A stretch of DNA of 64,000 bases from Nipponacmea schrenckii (taxonomy: Eukaryota > Mollusca > Gastropoda > Lottiidae). Made by a program: the position numbers and the translations under genes. The DNA lies in contig CM060200.1 in NCBI GenBank assembly GCA_030562195.1, positions 16,616,001-16,680,000 of the forward strand, given 5' to 3'. Shown here one piece after another: positions 55,721 through 64,000 of this stretch. The notes under the pieces were generated by a model. It searched no databases and had not been told where the DNA came from. It worked only from the letters and a program-made list of their open reading frames with translations. Numbering within the stretch: the stretch's first letter is position 1; every line of letters starts with the position of its first letter.

Positions 55721-57876
55721 ATAAAGTAACTCGTCACCGTATAACTCAAAAAATCGCCTAATTCGTACAAGACCTTGCTTAGCGGATCAATTCTTTCATA
55801 TTTCCCTTCACAAAGCATTGCCTAACTCGAAATATCGCATAACTCGAACAGAAGTTTTTGTACATTTGTTCAGAATGTTATGTAATTTACTCCGTCTATC
55901 TCAAACCCGATTCCCATTTTCCCAAAAAATTCGAAAAAACAATAGGCTTCGCTATGCGCCGGCCTAGCCTATGTATTCTTTCTTGAAGTGGACTTGAAAC
56001 GAGGTTGGCTGAGGCTGAAAAGACCCATGCTTATCACACAGTTCATCATTAGATACGAGTCAATAGCATTGATGCATGCATTGATTTTTTGTGTCAATCT
56101 TGAACATTCTTCTCAGGGAAAATGCCCAAAGCTACGAGTGAGAAGAGGAAACAGACCAGTAGGTCATTCGGTGGCAAGGCAAAGATCATAAAATTTGTTG
56201 AAGAAAACCCATGTATGAAAAAAGGGGCAATTGCAGACCATTTCAGTTTGGGTAGGTCGTCGCCGACGGACATCTTGAAGGATCGCGATGGGGTCTTGCC
56301 GATGGCTTCTGCCGGAACTTCATCAAATTCGAAAAAGCGCGAAGTGCTATAACTCACCAGCTGGTCGATGATGCGTTATTTCAGTGGTTCCAACAGAAAT
56401 CTCTAAATCCTGATCTACGATTTGATGGGGCTATGTTACTCGAGTAAGCGACCAGATTTCGTGAACTAATGGAACTGGATTCTGAACGAATAACAATGAG
56501 CTGGATTGAACATTTTAAGCAACGTCACAGTATAGGGAAGATTGAGAAATCTGGCGAATCTAGCGGAGTTGATATAAAAGTTGTCAGAGATTGGAAGGAT
56601 GGAAAGTTGGTAGAGGTTCTAAAGCGGTACGAGGCCAAAGACGTCTTCAATGCCAACAAAACCTGTTTATTCTGGTTGATGTTGATGTTGATGATCCCAT
56701 CATTCACTGGGATTCAAAGGTCAGTCCCACCACGGGTCAAAACAATCGTAACAGCAACTTACGCTCCTAGTAGGCAGCAACATTTATGGTTCTGAGAAAT
56801 TACCTTGCTCACGATTGGTAAGAGCCCGGAGCCTAGGGCTTTAAGAAACATGAAAGTTTCCATCAAGTATCTTGCCAATAAAAAAGCATGGATGACTGGA
56901 CCAATTTTCGAACAATGGCTAATGAAGCTGGACTGGCCCATGCGATTGGTAGACCGAAAGATCGCTATGTTCGAAGACAACTGCCCAGCCCACCCCAAAG
57001 TGAAATTGACCAATATTGAACTCGTTTTTCTTACGCCTAACACCACATGCCACACATAACGAATAGATACCGGAATCATAAAAAATCTCAAACTTTATTA
57101 CCGGCACACTTTAGCTATACGCCTACTAGAAGCCACGTCTGAGGGTGCACCTCTGTTTAGTTGGAATATCCTTGAGCTATTATCGCCATTAAAGACGCAT
57201 GGAGAAAAGTGAAACCGGAGACCCTCCGAAACTGATTCAAAAAGGCAGGATTCGTCAAAGATTCAATTTCTGACCATCTTTCCGTTGATGAGCAAGAGCA
57301 AAACGATGACAGCCGTGATGATGAAGACCTATTAACAGACGGAGAGATAGCTAATAATGTACAGCAAAAAGCGAAGGCAGTTGACAATGAAGAGGCTGAT
57401 CCCATCATCCCACATGTGTCTACGCCAGAAGCATGTGAAGCCGTGAAAAAGCTTCGATATTATGGTCTGCAACTCGGAGATGAAGTTATTTCATAAAATT
57501 TTTGGATAAGGTCGATCAAATAACAGCAGATAACAAAGCGCGGCCATGAGACAGTGAGGCAGAGTAACATTACAGACTTTTTCGGCAAAAAATTACTAAA
57601 CAAAAACAAACGAACTGTGCAAGTAATGTGCATAACAGTACATTCAAAGACTATTGGTCTGGCTTTTTGCTGTTTCCAAAAAAACCTAACTGTTGTTTTA
57701 TGTTCATTATATAACTGGATATCGTTCTCTCATCGTGAACTTGATACACTGTGTTGTTACAGACACATTTTGTGCTAGGTAGTTATTCAGAAAGTAAAAA
57801 TCGCCTAACTCGAAACTTCGCGTTACTCCAACAAAATTTCCAGTCCCCAGCTGTTCAAGTTATGCGAAGTTTACTG
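55721..57876 (+). mobile_element. Tigger/pogo DNA transposon, decayed
   Basis: The right end reads CGAAGTTTACTG followed by TA (57877-57878), the inverse of the CAGTAAACTTCGCATAACTT terminus usual in Tigger elements. The left end near 55721 keeps AAGTAACTC and CGTATAACTC and is worn. CGCCTAACTCGAA motifs recur near both ends. It carries a broken transposase. Confidence 0.75.
56122..57450 (+). pseudogene. Tigger/pogo transposase, frameshifted
   Basis: Starts MPKATSEKRKQTSR at 56122 with the CENP-B/psq-type helix-turn-helix (KIIKFVEENPCMKKGAIADH). After a stop at 56350 come the second DNA-binding module (QWFQQKSLNPDLRFDG, then ELDSERITMSWIEHFKQRH) and the DDE core: FNANKTCLFW (normally with D, here N), MFEDNCPAHPKV (second Asp) and the FLTPNTTCHT strand, where a stop at 57057 lies. 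Later acidic sequence follows to about 57450. Stops, shifts and the changed catalytic residue make it inactive. Confidence 0.75.
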
Positions 57877-58002
57877 TATCTACGATAGAAATTAGTTATA
57901 AACATTAATTGGACCTGAATAATATCTCAGAACAAGATTTCAGGACTTCAAAAATAAAATTAAGTCTAGTAGAGGCAACACATGTGAATGGTCAAACTGA
58001 CT

Positions 58003-59850
58003 TTTATACGCCCACATGAAATGGGGGGCCTATATTGTCGTCACCCATGTCGGTCCGTCCGTCGGTCCGTCCGTCCACAATTGCTCGTAAACACTCTACA
58101 AGGTGCAATTCTTGACGGTTTTAGATGAAACTTGATATGATTGTTTATGATCACGCAAGGATGCACCCTATCAGCGAAATCAGAAAAAATTAGTTTGAGT
58201 TCTTGCCCTTGACTCTACAACATACAGTTTTTGACTGATTGTGATGAAACTTGGTGTGAGAGTATGTTATAACTCAAGGATGAGCCTTATTGAAAATTAG
58301 CGAAATCGAAAAACATTGAGTATGAGTAATTGCCCTTGTTCTTAAAAGCGTGTTCAATTTTAGCTTGTAAACACTATTGAGAAAACAATTCCTAATGGAT
58401 TTTGATGAAACTTGGGTTGAGTATTTGCTATCACCCAAGGATGAAGCCTATTGGAAAACCAGTTAAATCGACAAATATTTAATATCAGTTATTGCCCTTG
58501 TTTTTGAAAATGCGTATAATTTTTGGCTTGTAAACACTCTTCAAAGAACTGTATTGACCGATTTTGACAAAACTTGCTGTAATTGTTTAATATTGCCCAA
58601 GGATGAACCCTTTTGAAAATAGAAAATATCGAAATATATTTAATATGAATTATTGCCCTTGTTCTATAAAATGTGTCAGATTTTAACCTTGTAAACACTG
58701 TACAAGTTACAATTCTTGAGCGATTTTGGCGTGAGTATTTTTAATCACCTAAGGATGAATCCTATTGAAATTCAGTTAAATCAAAAAAATTTAGTATCAG
58801 TTACCGCCCTTGTTTTTGAAATTTCGTTCAATTTGTGGCTTGTAAACACTCTACAAAGCACAATTTTTGACCAATTTTGACAAAACTTGCTGAAATTGTT
58901 TAATATCACCAAAGGATGAATCCTATTGAAAATCAAATATATCAAAATATATTTAATACGAATTACTGCCCTTGCTTTATAAAATGTGTTCGATTTCTTC
59001 CTTAGATACACTCTACAAGTCACAATTCTTGAGCGATTTTGATGTAACTTGGCATGAGTATTTGTAATCACCTAATTGAAAATTCAAAAAATATTAAGTA
59101 TTAGTTATTGCCCTTGTTTTTGAAAACGCGTCAAAATATTTAGCTTGTAAACCCTCTACAAGGCACAATGATTTACAGATTTTAACAAAATTTGCTGAAA
59201 TTGTTAATTATCACACAAGGATGAACCCTATTGAAAACAAGAAATATCACATAATATTTGATTGCTCTTGTTCTTTCAAATGATTTCGATTTTTTGGCTC
59301 ATAAACACTCTGCAAGTCACATTTCTTGACTGATAAAAACGGAACTTGGCATGAGTATGTGGAATCACCTAAGGATGAACCTTACTGATAATCAGATAAA
59401 TCTTAAAATATTTAATACCAATTATTGCTCTGTTTTTGTAAAAGCGTCAAAATTTTAGCATGTAAACACTTTAGAAGGCACAATGCTTTACAGATTTTGA
59501 CAGAACTTGCTGAAATTTTTAATTATCATTCAAGGATGAACCCTATTGAAAAGAAATATCACAAAATATTTAATATGAATTATTGCCCTTGTTCTTTAAA
59601 ACGCGTAAGGATTTTGATGAATTTTGTTGATTTTTTTTTTTCACCCAAGAGTGAATTCTTTTAACAACCTAAAATACTGAAAATCTATAGTTATTGCCTT
59701 GTTATTAGGTATAATTCTTGACTGTTTTTAAGGGAACTTAGTAATATTGTACATTTATCACCCTAGAAAAGAAGTATATGTATGGTTTATTTTTTATTCA
59801 AAATCAATGCTGCCAGTGGGCGTATATTACCTTGCCTGGCAAGCTATCTT
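58003..59850 (+). repeat. Full-length copy of the GGGCGTAT repeat family
   Basis: Begins TTTTATACGCCCACATGAAA with the GTCCGTCCGTCGGTCCGTCC box. About eleven ~140 bp units follow (AAGGATGAACCCTATTGAAAA). It ends with CTGCCAGTGGGCGTATATTA and the CTGGCAAGCTATCTT tail, so both termini are kept. It closely parallels the array at 7470-9893. Confidence 0.75.
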
Positions 59851-60055
59851 GATTGTGAAGATACAAATTTATTTGAACAGTGTGAGTACAATGATGAGTA
59901 TAATCATTACATACAAAAGAAGAGGCCTTATATTCGTGTTGAATTTGATAATGATTTAGGCAATAGTAATAGTGATAGATGTTCCTGTGTTCTCACATTG
60001 ACTGGGCTCCTGGTTTCATCAATATATACTGCACTGCAGGAACAGGTTATTTTAT

Positions 60056-61250
60056 AACGCAGCCTTTAGGTGCTTTGTATGTAGTGGGTTGGAGTTGACC
60101 ATTGGCGTGGAGGATGTACTTAATGGTTGGTCAGATGAGAATACTGTTTCGATCCCTACGGTTTGTTTTAGGATTCTTCTAATCTGGTATGATAATTTTC
60201 CAACGAAAGGAAGAGAGATTCGGATTGATAATGACAAGGGTTTGGGTACTGCTGGGATGTCTTGGTTCTTCAGGGTTTGAGTGATGATGTTATGTTTTTG
60301 GTAAATAATTCAGGGTAGACATTGAAATCGGTGAAAACATCTTAATGTTTAAGCTCATTCTCAAGATTTTCGGGATTACAAATATTGATAGCACGACAGG
60401 TGAGGGTGGATACAATGCCTTTCTTAACTTGGCTGGGGTGATTGGAGTTGAAGTTGAGGTATTGGTCGGTGTGGGTGTGTTTTCGGTGCACATTAGAGGA
60501 TACAGTGGTGGCTGTGGTGCCCACACTTTAGATCTGGTCATCTAGGAAGGAGAGCTGATTGTTGGCCTTAGTTTCAATAGTAAATTGAATAGGACTTTTT
60601 ATACTGTTAAGATGATTAAGTAGATGGTGGATGTCATAGGTTTCTTTTAAGATGGCAAACACATCATCCACTTTGTGGAACCAACATATCGGTGAAATAG
60701 GCGATGTGAGTAGAGCTTGTTGTTCAAAATAGGTCATATACTTCAGTGATGAGAGGAGAGAGGGCTTTCTCATGGGTAAACCATTGAGCTGTGCGTAAAG
60801 TTTATCTCCACAACTTAAGTAGGTGGAGTCTATACAAATCTGGGGTTGGGGTTATGATGCTGTTGGTGGTTAATTTGGTATCGAGGGGGTCTGGTAAATT
60901 CTGGATTCTGTCTTGTAGAACGGAGATGGCATCTTAATAGATCAACTACGTCATACGATACTAGGCATCCAGCATCGTTGATGTCTTTAATATCCTTGCA
61001 AAATTCTTTAGAATCTTTAATGAAAGACGGTGAGGACCTACCTAGTGGTGAGAGAAGCTTGACCAGGTATTGAGCAGTGTTGTGAAGTGAAGAGCAAGAA
61101 CAAGAAGTCTGGCTTTAATGTGATATTTTGTGTGTCTTGATGGTGGTGCAGGCATAAGGAGGTCGTGGGAAGGTTTGAGGTAAAAACATTGATTGCTGGA
61201 ACTTCGTCCTTTTCCTAAAAAAGAAAATGGCTTCCCGGAAGTATGACAGC
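60056..61250 (-). pseudogene. Penelope-like retroelement RT remnant
   Basis: Read on the - strand: an NGLPMRKPSLLSSLKYMTYFEQQAL region (about 60790-60715), then WFHKVDDVFAI (about 60680, in place of the usual YVDD box), HLNSIKSPIQFTIETK and LSFLDDQI (to 60530). Near 60230-60160 follows SLPFVGKLSYQIRRILKQTVG. These phrases and their order match Penelope-like RT plus its linker. No GIY-YIG endonuclease is seen. Many stops. Confidence 0.65.
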
Positions 61251-61615
61251 TGGTGCTGTATTCACCTCTAATCTTATCAATTAACGGTTCTTTTCATTAA
61301 CACTTTTTTAACGTCATTGGTAACTAATCAGCTTCAAATTTAGAGATAATTACCTAATTAGTCAATCCCGCTCGGTCTTAATTCAAATACTTGACCTATA
61401 TTACCTTATTTGTATTGTATTGCTTTATTGTCGTATACGTAGGTACATAGACATAGACACAATATATTTACAATCAAAGATATTAAGATGACAGAGGGTG
61501 GTGTATATAAATATCTAAATAAATATACATGTAATAGGAAAAAATATTACAAAATATAGTATTGCAACTGCTTATTCCGTTTGGTGGGAGCGTTGTACAA
61601 ATATTTACCAAGGTT
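61250..61615 (+). other. Intergenic or intron sequence, no gene seen
   Basis: About 365 bases, AT-rich, no supportable frame; it directly precedes the third Polinton terminus. Confidence 0.5.
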
Positions 61616-62039
61616 AGTAGTATATGAGCTTATAGATATCCGGCACCCCTCCGCTTCGCTCCGCTTCGCTCCGCTTCGCTCCGCTCCGCTCCGAGCTACC
61701 GGATATCTATAAGCTCATATACTACTTATTTGCCCACCCACCCTCCCTTTTCAATAAAATACATCACCAAAAATGTCTTTAATAAATATAAACTCCCCTA
61801 AAACCAATTTTGGAGCAGGAGACATTCAGAAATCTCTGATTAAACTTCCCGGTTTTCCATGGGCTAAATATAAAGGTGAGAAACATCTTCCAGGTCATAA
61901 TTACACTGGACCGGGAACAAGGTTAGATTTACGATTGGATGAAAATGATAATCCAAAACCAGGTGAAGAACCAGTTAATAGAGTTGATGCTGCTGCACTT
62001 AAACACGACAAACTATACAGAAATGAAGACTTACAATTT
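61616..62039 (+). mobile_element. Third Polinton-like element, left terminus, runs into gap
   Basis: Begins AGTAGTATATGAGCTTATAG, the same AGTAGTAT start as the element at 16874. A perfect 28 bp hairpin (61616-61643 with 61699-61726) encloses a 55-nt loop of CGCTTCGCTC repeats. The PLA2-integrase start codon is at 61773. The other end is not in the window; after the gap the sequence belongs to something else. The left flank hexamer is AAGGTT (61610-61615). Confidence 0.8.
61773..62039 (+). CDS. PLA2-integrase gene, N-terminal part before the gap
   Basis: 89 codons, all open, starting MSLININSPKTNFGAG. The PLA2 Ca loop (YTGPG) and the HD pair (LKHDKLY) are intact, and the sequence differs at few residues from the copy at 27842. 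Codons are in good order, so this element may be younger than the other two. The gene is cut by the N-run; its integrase half cannot be seen. Confidence 0.8.
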
Positions 62040-62539
62040 NNNNNNNNNNNNNNNNNNNNNNNNNNNNNNNNNNNNNNNNNNNNNNNNNNNNNNNNNNNNN
62101 NNNNNNNNNNNNNNNNNNNNNNNNNNNNNNNNNNNNNNNNNNNNNNNNNNNNNNNNNNNNNNNNNNNNNNNNNNNNNNNNNNNNNNNNNNNNNNNNNNNN
62201 NNNNNNNNNNNNNNNNNNNNNNNNNNNNNNNNNNNNNNNNNNNNNNNNNNNNNNNNNNNNNNNNNNNNNNNNNNNNNNNNNNNNNNNNNNNNNNNNNNNN
62301 NNNNNNNNNNNNNNNNNNNNNNNNNNNNNNNNNNNNNNNNNNNNNNNNNNNNNNNNNNNNNNNNNNNNNNNNNNNNNNNNNNNNNNNNNNNNNNNNNNNN
62401 NNNNNNNNNNNNNNNNNNNNNNNNNNNNNNNNNNNNNNNNNNNNNNNNNNNNNNNNNNNNNNNNNNNNNNNNNNNNNNNNNNNNNNNNNNNNNNNNNNNN
62501 NNNNNNNNNNNNNNNNNNNNNNNNNNNNNNNNNNNNNNN
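62040..62539. other. Assembly gap (500 N)
   Basis: Exactly 500 N, which looks like a placeholder of unknown true length. Frames drawn across it are not real. Confidence 0.99.
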
Positions 62540-62633
62540 GGAATATAAATATATTTTAAAACATTCAAGCTTAGTGGAAAAGCTTTAATGAACTACTTGT
62601 AGATAAATTCTTCCCACAATTTAAGGGGAGCCA

Positions 62634-63225
62634 TGTTACTGCTGTCGATCAGCAGTACTTACGCTTTCGAGATTGTATTATAGTTCAATGATGGAAGCGC
62701 AACTAATGACGTCGTGATCCAATGACGTTGTTATAAACAAGCTATTATTCAAACGGAACTGATTTTAAGAACTAACATGAAGACGAAGTATTGTGTTTAA
62801 TTTGAATTCTAACGTGGGAAAAAAGGTACTTTTTATGATCAGGACGTTATAGTGTTTAAAGTGTTTTATAGTGTTAAAGTGTATTTTACATTTTCTATTT
62901 TAGATTAATAAGTTGTGATGATCTGTGCCGTTTGTAGGCCTACGCGTGGTCCGAGACAGTCTGCTTGTCCGACACGCTTTCCATGATCTGTTCGCTTCAC
63001 ATAATCGTTATTTATTAAGATATTAAGTTTTGTTGCATATAAGCCTACATAGTTTTATTACACTATTTCAGTTTTTACGAGTTTACAGAATATTAGGTTA
63101 TTAAGAATATTAAAAGGAACAAGATTGAAGATTAAAGAATTCTTTTTAAGCTGATATCAACAAGAACTCCGTTATTGCTTTCCCCCACAACAGCCCAGCT
63201 GTCACACCTATCACCCTATATCACA
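62634..63225 (+). repeat. Possible 3' LTR of a gypsy-type retrotransposon
   Basis: A purine tract (AATTTAAGGGGAG, 62618-62630) directly precedes TGTTACTGCTGTCG. The block could end at CAGCTGTCACA (63206) or TATATCACA (63225). This is the usual layout of internal region, polypurine tract, then LTR. No coding sequence is visible to confirm the class because the gap precedes it. Confidence 0.4.
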
Positions 63226-63744
63226 TATTAAGGTGCTTCGGAACCTTGTTGAAAATATTTGACCTTTATCATTTCATATTTTGTGTTATATGGATGTCCT
63301 ATTATGTTTAATCACCTAAATAAAACTTTATAAAAAAAATGTTTTTGAAGGGTGTAATTAACATTTATTTGAAAAAATTGAGACATTCACTAAGAACAGA
63401 AATTCACCTGTAAAATGTCCATTAAAATAACTATTTCTTATGTCAACACAAGCTCTGATATGTAAACTACAGCACTCCAATCGTGAAATTTGGAAAAAAT
63501 AAATGATATTTTAATAAAAGGCCTTTAAATTTCTTCTAAATTCAGTAAAGAAAAGCGGCCATTTTTTTTTCTGTACTACGTTTTTTTATAGTATGGTGGT
63601 GAGTATTGGCACTAGTCAGTCCAGTAAGATAATGTAGTGGTTTCACTTTTTGCAAGAGATATTACGTTCTCCATATTAATTTCTAGCAAAAAATCTGAAT
63701 TTACGGCAATACAAAAGTAATAAGATTTCCAAATAAGAACATAC
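63226..63744 (+). other. Non-coding AT-rich stretch
   Basis: About 500 bases without a supportable frame or repeat terminus. It serves as intron for the - strand exon starting at 63745. Confidence 0.45.
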
Positions 63745-64000
63745 CACCATTTCCCGATTTCATGTTCTCGATTTCATGTTCTATGGACGAAAAAGTATGT
63801 GTAGACATGCTAGGAATTCCCATTGTTCCCATACATTCACTCAAATGGCTGTTGCCACTACCTGTCGCCATACTTCCCCATACAGCACGGAGGTTTATGT
63901 TGTACCACTTCGAACCAGATGATGTGGTTGTCTTAGGTGGTGTGGTCAATTTAAACCTCTGTATCTCTTTCCTCAGTTGATAGCCATGATGCTTTTTGGT
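63745..64000 (-). CDS. Exon of a Mutator-like-transposase-domain gene, partial
   Basis: An open - strand frame from the window edge to a donor (GTATGT at 63744-63739). It encodes an N-x-R-A-V-W-G-S-M-A-T-G-S-G pattern followed by LSECMGTMGIPSMSTHTF and SIEHEIENM. This pattern (small Gly-rich turn, then a 'm-x-P-x-M-S-x-x-x-F' block) is what I recall of the Mutator-like transposable element domain found widely in invertebrate multi-copy genes. The rest of the gene is outside the window. An unrelated host gene is possible. Confidence 0.45.

Noticed and set aside
59782..60057. 91-codon frame that might be a further BABAM1 exon
   Set aside because: Its sequence does not fit the BABAM1 segment expected after the PPPYIVR exon, and its first half is repeat-family terminus.
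61773..62588. 271-codon frame running across the N gap
   Set aside because: Only the first 89 codons are real sequence; the rest is N and then an unrelated element.

Overview
The window is AT-rich invertebrate DNA dominated by repeats. The mix of repeat families (dispersed arrays of 130-140 bp units, copia, piggyBac, Tigger, Penelope-like, LINE and Polinton-like elements) and the intron-rich host gene suggest a mollusc, probably a bivalve. That placement is inference, because no diagnostic single-copy marker was searched. A run of exactly 500 N at 62040-62539 is an assembly gap.

Host gene. Four short exons on the + strand (10126-10184, 11734-11854, 38817-38929, 55265-55382) join in compatible phases. 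Together they read as the von Willebrand A-like core of BABAM1/MERIT40, a subunit of the BRCA1-A and BRISC deubiquitinase complexes. Most of the window is therefore intron of this gene: about 27 kb between the second and third visible exons and 16 kb between the third and fourth. Nearly everything else is mobile DNA inserted into those introns or into the upstream flank.

Region by region. 1-7469 is a copia-type LTR retrotransposon on the - strand, broken by two fold-back elements (1330-4351, itself carrying a nested hAT-like element, and 5797-6792). 7470-13500 holds dispersed repeat arrays, a third fold-back element (8176-9398) and two host exons. 13510-16740 is a second decayed copia copy split by a repeat. 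16874-27953 is a Polinton/adintovirus-like element with an intact 6 bp target duplication and terminal hairpins. Its left half (+) has a small virion-type protein, a broken major capsid gene, a small glycine-rich virion-type protein and a packaging ATPase. Its right half (-) has a gene joining a parvovirus-type phospholipase A2 domain to a retroviral-type integrase, a coiled-coil fibre-like gene, a small membrane protein and a truncated protein-primed DNA polymerase. 28330-30280 holds a copia 3' end and a second Polinton fragment. 30592-33391 is a dead piggyBac element, followed by a Ulp1/SENP-like protease exon. 35898-37850 holds three successive TTAA-flanked MITEs. 39478-44260 is repeat arrays. 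44770-53186 is a LINE with two open frames, an 88 bp tandem array between them, a 2A-like peptide at the start of ORF2 and a 288 bp target duplication that I read as identical. 55721-57876 is a Tigger/pogo element, 60056-61250 a Penelope-like remnant, and 61616 onward a third Polinton start that runs into the gap.

The most interesting items are the Polinton-like element (PLA2-integrase fusion with terminal hairpins whose arms co-vary between copies) and the recently inserted LINE (2A sequence, internal array, very long target duplication).
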